The notes beneath the pieces were generated by a model. It ran no database searches. It was not told where the DNA came from and saw nothing but the letters and a program-made list of their open reading frames with translations. This document shows, one piece after another, positions 10,325 to 22,227 of a stretch of DNA of 64,000 nucleotides; the stretch's first letter is position 1, and the number at the start of each line of letters is the position of its first letter. The stretch comes from Pilatotrama ljubarskyi (lineage: Eukaryota > Basidiomycota > Agaricomycetes > Polyporales > Polyporaceae). The translations under genes and the position numbers were made by a program. The stretch spans positions 1 through 64,000 of the forward strand of contig MU277716.1 in NCBI GenBank assembly GCA_022385805.1, given 5' to 3'.

Positions 10325-11911
10325 TGCGCCTGTCTATGTCTCTTCCACTTGCTTGACGCGCGCGCGTCTGTCTAGCGGGATAGCGTGGGGCGGGAGGTGA
10401 GTTATGTCGGTCGCGCTCGGGCGATCGCGAGGGTGTATTGGCGGGTAGGAATGTGTATGCGGGTCGTACAAGAGGTTGTGCACGCTCGTAAAGCCAGCGG
10501 CGGCGTGAGAGGTCGTGAGGGATGCGAGAGAGAAGGGGAGTAGGAGGGGGAGGGCGCGGGCGCGGGTCAAACTGAAGAGGAGAAGAACAGAGAAAAGAAG
10601 GAGGAGGAAGGCGGACCAGGAAAAGGTCGGACGGACGGGCAAGAAAAGGCGGGCGGGCGCGGACTCTGCGTCACAAATGCGTCTTACGGAGACAAGCCGT
10701 AGGCGCCCGTCTTCCTCGCTGTGGCCGACGACGCCCGCCGTCAATTTGTCACCGTCCCAGTCCCCAGTCGGCTCTTGCTCGCCCTCCTCCGCTCGACTCG
10801 ACTCTCCTGCCAGCTCTGTCTACGGTGTTCTGGAGCCTCAATGCGCTGCCTTCTTGTGCATCCTATGAACTGGGACTGTAGATGCTTGGGCCTTGTTCGT
10901 GGACGCAGCCTTCCGGACGTCGAGAGCGCCCTTATGCCGGCGGTCGCCGTCTGACTCTTCCGCCCGACCGCCGCCGTCATAGGATACCTCATTGATGATG
11001 CGCGTCCTTAGTCAGACGAACATATCTCTGGTCTAGACGTCGAATATCACAGACTTACGTGCTACGACCGGTTTTTGCGTGCACGTCGCGGCCGCCCCGA
11101 GCTTGAAGACGTTCACAATGATCATCAACGTTCCATTGCAGGCACAACCACTGCGAGGATATGAGATCCTGCACGTCGGAAGACACGATGGCCATACGGC
11201 TCTGCTCAGTCCGGTGCGGTATGACGGTTCCACCCGATGCCATTGCCAGGGCTCGAGTCGGGAGTACGTACAGTTGCTGAAACATTCTATGCATTATCCC
11301 GTCGGCAGTACGCACTCCCACCATGATGCATGATGCATGAGCATCAGAGCAATCCGTGTCTGAGCCCTCCAGAATTGTGATATGCAGCTAATGTAAGTCA
11401 AGGGATTCGACCCAGCCATTTTCCAACGCGAGATCTCGAGGCCAAGCAGTACTATGAACGTTAATGATCCAAGCCTCCTCCATCCCGACGCGTGGGCGGT
11501 TGACTCGGGCCCGTAAGTACTTTCGGGGGCGGGGCTGGGCGGGACCCAGCTAGGAGTCAGAACAGGCAACCGCTGTAGTTCGACTCGAGCCCCGCCGCGG
11601 CTTTTCGAACCTTATCCAGTCTGACCTCCGAGTTCTTCAGGCGTGCTCGCAGAGCTACTTACCTCTTCTGGGTACACGGCCGACAACATCTAAGCTCTCG
11701 TGCGTCATGGCGCACCATGCACAAGACGGCTCCCCTGAATTCGAACTCCCGCCAACCCAGGAAAGCGGTACCTTCAGCCTGAGCCTGTGAACGCGAGGCT
11801 CCCATGGTGCCTTCGAGCGCAGGGCCCTTATCAGCGCCGACTATCGGCCCAACGACCACGGCGCATGCACCTTGAACCAGAACGCATCGCTGCTCCTCCC
11901 AAGGCCAGTGT
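10325..11911. other. intergenic stretch with a purine-rich tract
   Basis: About 1.6 kb. From about 10500 to 10650 the plus strand is strongly purine-rich (pyrimidine-rich on the strand of the SPT gene), which fits a basidiomycete CT-rich promoter. A minus-strand frame near 11033-11160 has a hydrophobic run (GTLMIIVNVFKLGAAA), but no extended homology. No gene is supported. Confidence 0.35.
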
Positions 11912-14181
11912 TTGCGTAGTACGATGGCGATCCTCCAAGCTCTGTGCCTCCTAGGGGCGACCGCGCTCGCCGCGGCGTCAACGTTCGGGGCAGACTCGCA
12001 GGCGGTCTTCTCGCCGCGCGAGCACGCGTTCAGCAGATACGACGAGGGGATGTTCACCCCCCTCGGAGACCTCTCTGCGCTCTCGAGCACGGATTTCACC
12101 CGTCTCGAGCACCCCGCGTTCCCTCGGTACGCCGTGCGCGTCAAGCAGTCTACGTTCTGCGACGGAAAGGCCCAGTGAGTTCCCTCGCCATCTACCTCCC
12201 GGCTGAGGAGAGTACTGTACAACGGGACACTGACGAGTTATGTTTGTGAAACCGGGATTAGAGCGTACACGGGCTACATAGACGTCTCGGACGCGCGCCA
12301 CCTCTTCTTCTACTTCTTCGAGAGCCGGCGCGACCCGGACACGGACGACGTCATCTTCTGGACGAACGGCGGCCCTGGCGCGTCGTCCTCCATGGGCCTC
12401 TTCATGGAGCTCGGTATGGTATCCCAGATGCGATGTGGACGAGGAGCACTGATGCAATGTTGACCCTGCGCGCAATAGGCCCGTGCAGAGTGACGAGCGC
12501 GAACAGTACGGAGCCGAACCCGTACTCGTGGAACGAGCACGCGAACGTCTTCTTCGTCGACCAGCCCGTCGGCGTCGGCTTCTCGTACGCCGAATACGGA
12601 GAGTCCGTCGTGAGTCGCGCACCAGTTCCCTTCTCACTTGCTCGCTTCTTGATGGTTGCGCGCCGACCTGCCTTTCGCGTCGGCTTATAGGGCACGACGT
12701 TCGAGGCTGCGGACGATATCGCGGCGTTCATGGCCATCTTCTTCGAGCACTTCACGAAGTTCAAAGGGCGCGCGCTGCATCTCGCCGGGGAGTCGTACGG
12801 GGTGCGTCGGCCGACCCGGGATCCGACTGAGTCGACGCTGTCAAGGTCTAACGAGGGCTTCAGGGCCGCTACATCCCCGTGTTCGCAGCGACGATCTACG
12901 ACAAGAACGCGCAGCTCGTCGAGGCGGGCATTACCCCGATCAACCTCACCTCCATCATGATAGGCACGCATCTGCTACTGCGCTCTCGTCATTCTTCACG
13001 CCTGACGAGCACAATCCAGGAAATGGATGCACCGACTTCTCGACGATGTTTACGTCGTACTACGACGCGCAGTGCAGCGACCCCACCTTCCCGCCCGTCC
13101 AGGGAATCTCGTACGTCTGCCTACTTCGGAGCTGCATGGGCGTCTCAAACGATGGACTCTCAGGGACTGCGTGCGCATGAAGCAACTGGTACGTACGCTG
13201 CGGAGCAAGCTCACGGGAGGAGAGCAGACGTGACCTACGGACATGTATAGGTGCCGCGCTGCGAACAGCGCTACAAGGAATCATGCGTAGACAAGGTCGA
13301 CAGCATCGACTGCGCCGCCGCGGCGTCATTCTGCTCCACGGCCATGTCGGAACTGTTCAGAGGTTGGGCGCTCCCTTGACGTCTCGACCATCTGAGGCTG
13401 ATATCTCTTGTATACTCAGATCTCAACCATTATGATCGTGCACGGCCCTGGTGCGTCTTTGCATGCTCGCACCAGGAGGATGGGGCACTGCCTGACGATG
13501 GGGATATAGCAAGGGTGCAGCGGACATCACGGAATGCTACCCTATCATGAGGTACGCAGGCTACCCATGCGGATCTGCGAAGGAGCTGCTCACCTTTGTT
13601 TCTGCAGGCACATCGGCGACTTCCTCAACAGCAAGCGCACGCAGGAGCTGCTGGGTGTCGACACCTCCGTGCGCGGCAACTTCAGCTGGCACGCGCCCAG
13701 TGTCGGGGAGGCATTCCGCGCGAACCTCGATCACTATGGGTTTCCCGCGCAGTACTACATTGGTGCACTCCTGGAACGCGGTATTCGGACGCTGATTTAC
13801 GTCGGCGCTACGGACTACATCTGCAACTGGGTGAGCATAGAGCGCTCTCTATGTATCAGGCGTGAATGGTGACGGGGCTTGGTAGATCGGTAATGAGAGG
13901 ATGACGCTCGCGCTCGAATGGAGCCAACAGGAAGCATACCGCAGCGCACCGCTAGAGGAATGGACCGTGGAAGGCAAGGCAGCGGGGGTGACGCGAAGCG
14001 GTGGAGGCCTTACCTATGCGACAATCGCGGGCGCCGGACACATGGTAAGCATGCTGGCCGTCTCAAATGGGTGCGGGGCACTGAGCGAAGTTGCGCGGTC
14101 ACGACGGAACAGGCACCGTACGACAAGCCTGTGGAGTCGCTCGAGCTTGCCAACAAGTGGCTGGCGGGCGTGCCTTTGTGA
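11912..14181 (+). CDS. secreted serine carboxypeptidase (peptidase S10), copy B
   Basis: ATG at 11912 opens a signal peptide (MAILQALCLLGATALAAAS) and the pro-segment [21 protein letters not shown]. Exon 1 ends at 12174 and exon 2 (12262-12413) carries [17 protein letters not shown] and TNGGPGASS (oxyanion hole). Exon 3 starts at 12479 with GPCRVTSANSTEPNP. Exon 4 has [21 protein letters not shown] with the nucleophile Ser. Later exons include NGCTDFSTMFTSYYDAQC, the Cys-rich PRCEQRYKESCVDKV and ECYPIM. They also include [23 protein letters not shown] (catalytic Asp) and IAGAGHM (catalytic His). The final exon [18 protein letters not shown] stops at 14179-14181. Introns are short and in the same places as in copies A and C. 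The gene looks intact; copy C follows 0.7 kb downstream on the same strand. Confidence 0.92.
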
Positions 14182-14794
14182 GAGGGCTCTTGAAGGGTCG
14201 ATGGAGCATGCGTCATCAGAGCAGGTAGAGAGAAGGAGAATGGATAGTTGCGGCGAGTGATGGTCAAGACGACGACGAGGCGAGTGGGCGCGATTGAGAT
14301 GTCAGGCAGTAGCGTGTGCCGCTCTGGACTCGGAAATGCGCGAGCCATAATGCACAAGGGAGTCGGTCTTGCCGTAGGAAGCACAACCTGCTCCCGAAAG
14401 TCAAGGCAGTTGCTGTCAGCCTGGGGGCAGCTCCGCCGACGTGCCGGATAACGCGTGACGTCACGCATTTGTTGGCGTCTCCGGAGAGCGCGAGTCAGCT
14501 TTGTGCACGTGTCTGCCAGACTGCCAGTGTCGCGTTCGGCAGAACTGCAGTTCATGCCGTATACACCTGCCCTGACATTAAGAAGCTCCTTGTCTCCCAA
14601 GAAGATCCTGTATAGTGCGCTGAGGATCGCACGTGCCGGCGCCATCAGCATCTGCAAGCCAGCAGTCCCTCTGATGCGGTACTCGAACGGTCCATATGGT
14701 ACCGCGGCCCGGATTGCTCAACTAGCCTATAGGCTATAGCGCTGCCGAAGTTCAGTTCCTTGCGCTATCGGTCCCGACTGAGACCCAGCCAAAC

Positions 14795-14802
14795 ATATAT
14801 AA
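14795..14802 (+). promoter_or_regulatory. TATA-like box of S10 copy C
   Basis: ATATATAA lies about 110 nt upstream of the ATG at 14910 in the 0.7-kb gap between S10 copies B and C. Apart from this motif nothing else was recognised in the gap (14182-14909). Confidence 0.45.
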
Positions 14803-14909
14803 CCGTGTTGTTTGTTCTCATGGTCGTCCGCCTTATCTCCGCCCACGCAGCTGAGCATACAGAGCGAATACTGACGCTATAGCACCGTAGCTGACAAGAC
14901 GATCGACAG

Positions 14910-17154
14910 ATGCGTCTACATTCCTTCTCCGCGGTCCTAGGAAGCATCCTGGCCATACCTTGCGTGGCCGGCGATCGCGTCCTTCAGAGTCCTCTGCAAG
15001 CAGGGAGCGTGGAGAGCGCCTTCAGCACGTACGACGATGGACTCTTCACGCCCTTAGGTGACCTCTCCGCCCTGTCGTCGAGCGAGTTCACTCGTCTTGG
15101 ACACCCTGCGTTTCCTCGGCACAGCGTCCGTGTGAAGCAGTCCCAGTTCTGCGACGGCGAGGTTCGGTGAGCCCATCGGAGACTTGTCAGATCTGGACGC
15201 ATACTGATCACGTACTCCTTGCAGTGCATACACGGGCTATATCGACGTCGACGCGCGCCACCTCTTCTTCTACTTCTTCGAGAGCAGGCGGGATCCAGAC
15301 ACCGACGATGTCGTCTTCTGGACAAACGGCGGCCCCGGCGGCTCCTCCACCATCGGTCTCTTCATGGAACTCGGTCAGCCGATGGCACCCGGATGAAAGC
15401 ATATCGGGCCACGCTCACCGAATGCTTCCAGGCCCGTGCCGCGTCTCGAGCGCGGACAGCACGAAGCGGAACCCGTGGTCCTGGAACGAGCACGCCAACA
15501 TCTTCTTCGTCGACCAGCCCGTCGACGTCGGCTTCTCCTACGCCGAGTACGGAGAGTCCGTCGTACGTCCCAGCACCCCGTACTGCATATATGCAGGCTC
15601 AGAACTCACACCGATGCTCTGTAGTCCACCACTCGCGAGGCGGCGGACGACATCGCCGCCTTCATGGCTATCTTCTTCGAGCACTTCACGAAGTTCAAGG
15701 GGAGGGCGCTCCATCTCGCCGGCGAATCCTACGGCGTACGTCCCTGTCTATCCCTTCTACAGGCTACAAGAGGGCTTAGCCTGCTCGTACTGCAGGGTCG
15801 ATACGTCCCGGTGTTCGCGTCCGCCATATACGACAAGAACGCTGAACTCGAGAAGGCTGGCGTGACGCCGATCAACTTGACTTCGATCATGCTCGGTACG
15901 CCCTCATCCACGCCAACATCTGCGGCATAGACTCTGACTTGCGTCTTGCCGTGACAGGCAACGGATGCACAGACTTCGCCACGATGTTCCCATCCTACTA
16001 CGATGCTCAATGCGCGGATCCGACGCTCCCTGCGATCCAGGACATCTCGTACATCTTGCTTCGTCTCTACGGCGTTCTGCATGATCTCACTGAACTCTGC
16101 GTCATAGAACCTGCATGAAGCTGAAGCAATCTGTACGTCGCCCGGCTGTATGTTAAAAGACCATGCTGATCTCCTGGTGCATGTCCTGCGGTTTAGGTGC
16201 CGCGCTGCGAGAAGCGCTTCAAACAGTCCTGCGTCGATACCTTCGACAGCATAGACTGCGCGGCGGCAGCGACCTTCTGCTTCGACGCCCTCACCGGTTA
16301 CTTCGAGAGTGCGTATCGTCTCCATCTCGCGTGCAGACGTTTGTATACCGACATGGAGGCGCGCAGATCGGTACAACTATGACCGCACGAAGGCCTGGTA
16401 CATCTCCAGATTTGGTCGGTGGCCATCTCTCGCGTGCTCACGATCTCTCTCTACAGCACTGGCCAGAAGAACACCGAGGAATGCTACCCCATCATCAAGT
16501 ACGTTCTTCCCCCCTTCCTTCCCTCTCCTACTAACCTCCTCCTCCTGCAGAGACATCGAATCCTTCCTCAGCTCTCCCTCCACCCAAGACGCACTCGGCG
16601 TCGACCCCGCCAAGCGCGGCAACTTCAGCTTCGTGTCCACCAAAGTCAGCCAAGCGTTCCAATCGTCCGTCGACTGGTACTCCTTCCCCGCGCACTTCCA
16701 CATCGCCGCCCTCCTCGAGCGCGGCGTGCGCGCGCTCGTCTACGTCGGCGCGGCCGACTTTATCTGCAATTGGGTGGGCCCCCTCCCCCATTTGTCTCGC
16801 CTGCGAGAGGAAGGCTGATCATGGGTCGGGCGGGACACCGGCAGATCGGGAACGACAAGATGACCCTCGGCCTCGAGTGGACCAAGCAAGACGAATATCG
16901 CGCCCAGCCTCTGCGGGTGTGGACCGTCGACGGCAGCCCTGCCGGCCTCACGCGGAGCGGCGGCGGGCTGACCTTCGCGACGATCACGGGCGCGGGCCAC
17001 CTCGTACGTATCTCCTCTCTTGTGTGCCGATATCTGGAGGCGGGCGGGAGCTTTGGCTGACTGGACTGATTTTGCTTGCTGGTAGGCTCCGTACGACAAG
17101 CCCGTCGAGTCGCTGGAGTTGGCGAACAGGTGGTTGGCGGGCGAGCCGCTGTGA
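14910..17154 (+). CDS. secreted serine carboxypeptidase (peptidase S10), copy C
   Basis: ATG at 14910 begins a signal peptide ([21 protein letters not shown]) and a pro-segment nearly identical in layout to copy B ([21 protein letters not shown]). Visible motifs in order are [17 protein letters not shown] and [12 protein letters not shown] (oxyanion hole), [20 protein letters not shown], and [10 protein letters not shown] (catalytic Ser). They continue with [64 protein letters not shown] (catalytic Asp) and ITGAGHL (catalytic His). The stop is at 17152-17154 after WLAGEPL. Copies A and B have GATDY at the Asp loop where C has GAADF, a minor divergence. Orientation and 0.7-kb spacing make B and C a tandem duplicate. 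Confidence 0.92.
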
Positions 17155-17547
17155 AGGAGAGTACGCGGAATAGTGTACGACTAGAGCCAAAGGGTTCGCG
17201 GCTCGCTGGAAGTATCTGGCCTGACCTCCTGCACTGTTGTCCCGGAGCATCTGTGCTGGAACGTGATCTCGTCCTGTCTCTTGTCGGTAAAATAGTATAC
17301 AGTAGCAGGCAAGGGACGGCGCACGCGAACCTCACACCCCGGAAGATGCGTCACTCAAGGTGTAAGATGCGCGATGAGCAACGAATAGCATTTAGATGAA
17401 GTCCGCAGCGGTAATACCATTAGCGTGGATTAGTAGCTTACCAGAACTCGGCAAGGGCATGAATGCGCGTCGCAGAAATCGGGAACCCCATATGTCACTA
17501 GTAAGCACCGAGTGTCGAGTCAAAACGGCCTCTTAAATTTAATGGAT

Positions 17548-19983
17548 CTAATCGCTCTCCTCCGTGTGGTACTCGTCGTCCTCCGCGTCGTCCTCCGCGG
17601 CAGCCCTGCGCTTGCCCTTCGAGTCGCCATCCGCAACGAGCTCCACCACGACCTGTGCGCCGCCCTTCAGCACGTCCACGTCGCCGATGCGCTTCTTCGG
17701 CTCCCACGTGATCTCGCGGCGCGGGTACGCCAGCACGATCCTGAACCCCCACCACTTCTCCGCCGGCCTCCCCGACCGCTGCATCTCGCCCACCAGGCCG
17801 TCCTCGCCAACCCAGCCGCCCTCCGGCGGCGTCGGCGGGTCCGCGTCCTGGATGAACTCGGGCGGGATGAACAGCGAGTCGACGTACGCATAGAGCGCCG
17901 TCACGCTGTCGCTCTCCCCAAAGAACCGCACCACGCGCCGCCCGTCGGGCATGCGCACGCCCACGCGCATCGTCTTCCCGCGCCCCGTCTCGCCGGGGCG
18001 CGGCTCGCGTACGACGAGCCCGCGGCGGATCCAGCGACGCCACGCCATGCGGTGCGCGTCCCACTGCTTCTTCGCGTCCTCCGCCTTCCTGCGCTCCTCC
18101 ACCGCGCGAACTTCCGCCTCGGCGGCCCGCTTCCGCGCCTCGGCTGCGGCGCGTTCTTCGCGTGCGCGCTGCTCGGCGCGCTCGGCATCGCGGCGGCGGC
18201 TCTCCTCGAACGCGCGGTCCTGCTCGGCGCGCAGGGCACGCTCGCGCTCACGCTCGGCTTCTTGGGCGCGGAGTTTGGCGAGGAAGGGGTTGACGCGAGG
18301 GAGCAGGTTCTCGGTGAGGTGGGTAACAAGGGTCTGCGCGGCCGTAGGGGCGGACGTCGAGGGTATGGAGGGTCCCTGATGCCGCGAGAGAATGGTCATC
18401 GTGGGTGCCGGGGGCGCCGAGCCCCCGGGAGCGCGGCGAGGCTGCAGGGCGATAAACGCGACAAACGGGTATGTCGTAGCTTGCAGCTTCTGCGAGGCTG
18501 ATCACGGAGATGAGTGTCAATATCATCCGCGCACCACCACTTGTATCTGGCTTACCGCTCCAGGCTTCCCGGTCACGAATGTCACCTCCCCATACCAGAA
18601 TATCGTTGTCTTGAATGATACGCACGAGAGCGGGATCAGTGAGAGTACTCCTGGATAAATGACCGTATGAGCACAAGATCGCTCTCATAGGCGATACGAC
18701 CGACCTCTTGAACTCCGCTACATCATCATGCTCCTCGCTCACGATCACGACGCAGCCAATCTTCATGTCCTTCTGACACGTCCTGGCGAACTCCTCATAG
18801 CCCCCAAGGAAGAAGTCAGGGAGCAGCTTGACATCCCTCTCGACGCCGGCATCATCCCAGGAGCTGCCTCTCGCGTTCAAGTTCGAGGGACCGGCAACAC
18901 CAGTAGCCACAGTCTCGCTGCTACCGTTCGCGTGCCTTCTTCCGCTGCGACCGATACACACCGCGCCCGTCTCTTCCTCGAGAGCGCGCACCCAGCGTTC
19001 GGCCACACTCTTCGGGTCCTTCGCTTCTCTCCCTTGAGCAGGTCCTAGAGGCCGGTAAGACAACGCAGAGAACGTGAAAGGCGCAAAGTTCGGCAGAGGA
19101 ATGCGAAGTGCGCGGAAGATGAATCGCAGAAGAGAAAAGAACGGATATAACGGGATGGCGAGGATGTTGAAGATGAGACGTATCGGGCGCGTCACCATCG
19201 TCGAGAACGAGTTCGACTCCTGCGCGTGGAGTCAGTGTGCGTACATGAGGCAAAATTAGGTACGGATGCATACCACTTGTCGAAACTCCCGACCGCCTCT
19301 GCGGCCGCTCAAGAGCCCTTGCTCGGAATCGTCAACCTCGAACTCTTCGATGCGCGGTGCTTCACGTGGTGGCGCTGGCGCGGGACTGGCACCGTCAAAT
19401 ATCACTTCTGCCGCGCGCTGTGACAAAGTGTCAGCATACGTTTGACGGAATGTTTGCAAGATCGGGACGGTTGCAGGTTATGGTCGTGGTACAGCGTATC
19501 TTTATGTAGGCCTCGATATAGCGGTAGTGCAGGCCGACGCAGCCGCGAACAGAATATACTCCACCTCCGCCGGCTAGGACGATCTGCCAGGCCTTGCTGG
19601 TACTGAATATGCATCTGCACTTTCGAGCCCAATTCAGGGTTCCTTGGTGAGCTCAATCGTAATCCACACTCCAGAGACTTGCAAAGTAGCAGAGGTTCTG
19701 GCATAGCTGCTACGGCCGGTAGGGGAGTGTTCCCGGTCATGAAGACATGCCCCGCTCAGGATGCCTTCACTGGCAACAGCTACTGCTGCCATTTGCAAGA
19801 CATGGCGCCACCAGTATACCCTAGAACTTCAGAATCAACAACGAGACAACCAGCACACACCTGCACATCCCAGTCAACGCTAGAGAGCACTCCGATAGCG
19901 ACCTCCGGATCGCCTCCGTTCGTGAGAGCTTGCAGCTGGTCAAACGCAGCTTTCTGCACCGGAGTCAGAGAGTCGACGTCCAT
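17548..19983 (-). CDS. UBA-UAS-UBX domain ER protein (Ubx2/FAF2/UBXD8 type)
   Basis: Predicted ER membrane adaptor that recruits the Cdc48/p97 ATPase to ubiquitylated ERAD substrates. Five exons give 608 aa: 19861-19983, 19274-19417, 18705-19219, 18556-18650 and 17548-18497, all with consistent phases. Residues 1-41 form a UBA-like region (LTPVQKAAFDQLQALTNGG). Around residues 95-125 is a hydrophobic hairpin (IRLIFNILAIPLYPFFSLL). Then comes a thioredoxin-like UAS domain (FFLGGYEEFARTCQKDMKIG, VWGGDIRDREAW, YPFVAFIALQP). A long charged coiled coil rich in AERERERAL- and REERAAAEARKR-type stretches follows. The C-terminal UBX domain (MRVGVRMPDGRRVVRFF, SVTALYAYVDSLF) has the p97-binding turn as AYPRRE instead of the common FPR. 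The acidic tail ends EDDEYHTEESD. It is transcribed head to head with a CUE-domain gene. Confidence 0.88.
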
Positions 19984-20291
19984 GACGAGGAAAACGAGTG
20001 AGAAGGAGCGGTGAGAGCAGCGAGCGCTGCTAGTTGGAATCGTGTATTAGGTGCTGTGCGCTGCGCTGGACGGCGTGCAGACGCGGAACAGAGGCGAGCA
20101 GGCAGTCTACCGGGCGCCTGTGGGCTATGCGGCTATTTATCCTGGAATTTCTGACATAATTTCGCCGGTATAAGGCCACGGACGGGCGTCTAATTGATAA
20201 CTCTTGCCTCACTCCGTCTTGTCTCTGCACGCTCACCGTCTTTACTGTCTTCGAAGCTCTCGCGTTTGGTACTATTTGATTGTGCGACGTT
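19984..20291. promoter_or_regulatory. shared divergent promoter of the UBX and CUE genes
   Basis: The two start codons, 19983 on the minus strand and 20292 on the plus strand, are separated by 308 bp with no gene between them. The region must contain both core promoters. No specific factor site was identified with confidence. Confidence 0.6.
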
Positions 20292-21453
20292 ATGGGAGAG
20301 GTCGTCAACGTACTTGTCGCCGTCGCTGTGATCGTCTTGGTCGTGCGCTGGGCCACCTCTGGTACGTAGCACAGCTTCACCTCCAGCTGTGGCTGCTCTG
20401 ACGGGTGCACGCTCTATCCCCCGGGTCCCAATCTGCGGTCCCCATTTCGTTTGTCTCCTTGGTGGTGCATGAAGGGAGCAAGGACAGCTCAGGTGCGCCG
20501 TCGCCATCAGCCGTTCTGGGCTTCCGGCCGAAGAATGTGACTCCGGAGATGGTGCGTCCCGCTGCTTCTGGGAATGTGAACGGATGCTTGACCGTAGTTT
20601 CAGGTTGAGACGGTACACAGCATGTTCCCAGATATCCCGAGGTGAGTCAAGAATCCTCTTCGCGCGACCGTGTCACGCTGGTGTGCGGCCAGTCCAAGCC
20701 GCCGTACGCTGAGTCTCCTAGAGATGTTCGGCAACACTTGATGGCACGGAAGGGGACGGAGCAGGTCATAACTATGCATGCAAAACATCACCCCGCTATT
20801 CGATGCTCGGAAAGACCAAGGCATCATGCAGCCGCAGTCGAACACTTCATTCCACCTAGTGCATGCCAGGCTCTCTTGACGCTAGACTGGACTGACAGTT
20901 CCCACCAGTGACAACATTCGCTATGATCTCTTGAGAACCGGTAACGTCCAAGTTACCACAAACAAGATACTCGAGCGTGGATTCCTCCCTGCGGTGCGCA
21001 TTACCTTCACGACCGTGTACGTACGCTAGCTGATGCACCGCTCTGCGCCCCTCGCGCAGCCTCCACCCGCATACTACACGATCTACCCGCGAACCGCAGA
21101 GCCTCCTGCGCCTAGACAGCCAGCGACCCCCGGGAACAACGCCGCGAACGCCGAAGCCGGTTCATCAAAACCCAAGAAGACCGAGAACCTGCTAACTCGC
21201 TACCACCTAGAAGGACTCGCGAGCGGCACATCTATTGGCGCCGCGCCCGAGGAGGTGGGCGCGAAGTCGGTCTGGGAGGACAGCCCGGAAAAGCGGGAGG
21301 CGAACTTGCGGGAACGCAAGGCGCGGATGATCCTCGCGGCGAGAGAGTGCGTTCTACGCGGCAGCGTCCATTTTGACAGTATTGCTGACTACATGATTGC
21401 TCAGGCGATTGCTCGCGCAGCAAGCGAAGGAGAAGGAAGCAGCTAAAGCGTAG
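20292..21453 (+). CDS. CUE-domain ER membrane protein (Cue1-like)
   Basis: Predicted ERAD component: a membrane anchor with a ubiquitin-binding CUE domain. In yeast, Cue1 recruits and activates the E2 enzyme Ubc7. Six exons: 20292-20361, 20493-20551, 20604-20641, 20909-20993, 21060-21346 and 21405-21453, giving 195 aa with all phases consistent. Residues 1-23 are one membrane helix (VVNVLVAVAVIVLVVRWA). A short linker leads to LGFRPKNVTPEMVETVHSMF, then IRYDLLRTGNVQVTTNKILE and RGFLP, the full CUE fold with its M-F-P and di-Leu features. A Pro-rich linker follows, then conserved TENLLTRYHLEG and a basic amphipathic C-terminus (WEDSPEKREANLRERKARM, then LLAQQAKEKEAAKA) that may correspond to the E2-binding segment. 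The acceptor at 20492 was chosen because it alone keeps phase. Confidence 0.87.
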
Positions 21454-22227
21454 TTGCCGATGTACTCTTGCTATGGGTCCTATCACACGTGTTCTGCGAA
21501 ATGTTCTCGGCAATTACTGCACGGCATAATGTGCAGGCAGTGACCACCATGCTCGTTGTCAAACGCTGACAACCAGCTCTACGGTGGCCTTGAAACCCTA
21601 CTGTATGTACGCGGCAGTGCACCACCGGGCGAACGGGATAGCCTGGGAAAGAAGCGCTTGCCATGGCACCGTTGCCCGAATAGGCAGGTCCTGTAGTTCG
21701 TCTTGGGGAAGTCTCGCACAATGGCGCATCGACGGTTCCGTGTCATAGCCGTTGTAAGAGCCTTGCTTGCCTGGTTAGAGTGTTCCGAGCGCCGGCTGTC
21801 GTAGTAAGAACGCCGTGCTCGAAGGGTAGCAGGCTGTCTCGGCGCCACCACACACTCAGGCTGATAACTTTCAAACCGCGAAAACATCCGGATTCACATT
21901 ATTATCCCGCATTTGTGGGAATGCATTCCGTCTATATTGTCAAGAGCACGAGCCATCAGTCAGTCCGAGACACGAGGACATAGTGGGATCCACGAGCATA
22001 CGAAACCTATACCGAGACATTCCGAACACGAGACTCAGAGACACTCCGGAAATCATTCCATGCTTCTTTCGCGCCGCACCAACTATCGCATCTGTTAGGG
22101 TATGGCCGGCTCGCGCGGGTATAACCGCCACGACCTACAAGCGGTACACTATAGATGACTAACTAGTAGCGTATTATGAGGGATAGCGGAGAGCCCCGCC
22201 GAAACAGGACGGACCTGCTCAGACCCT
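21454..22227. other. convergent intergenic region
   Basis: About 0.8 kb between the 3' ends of the CUE gene and the small secreted-protein gene. No gene or repeat was recognised. Confidence 0.45.

Noticed and set aside
11033..11233. Short minus-strand hydrophobic frame resembling a membrane protein piece
   Set aside because: Only one hydrophobic run; no upstream exons or conserved family residues could be found.
17512..18501. Long plus-strand frame of about 330 codons opposite the UBX gene
   Set aside because: It is an antisense shadow of the GC-rich coiled-coil exon; Arg/Ala/Leu-rich content mirrors the sense strand and no domain is present.
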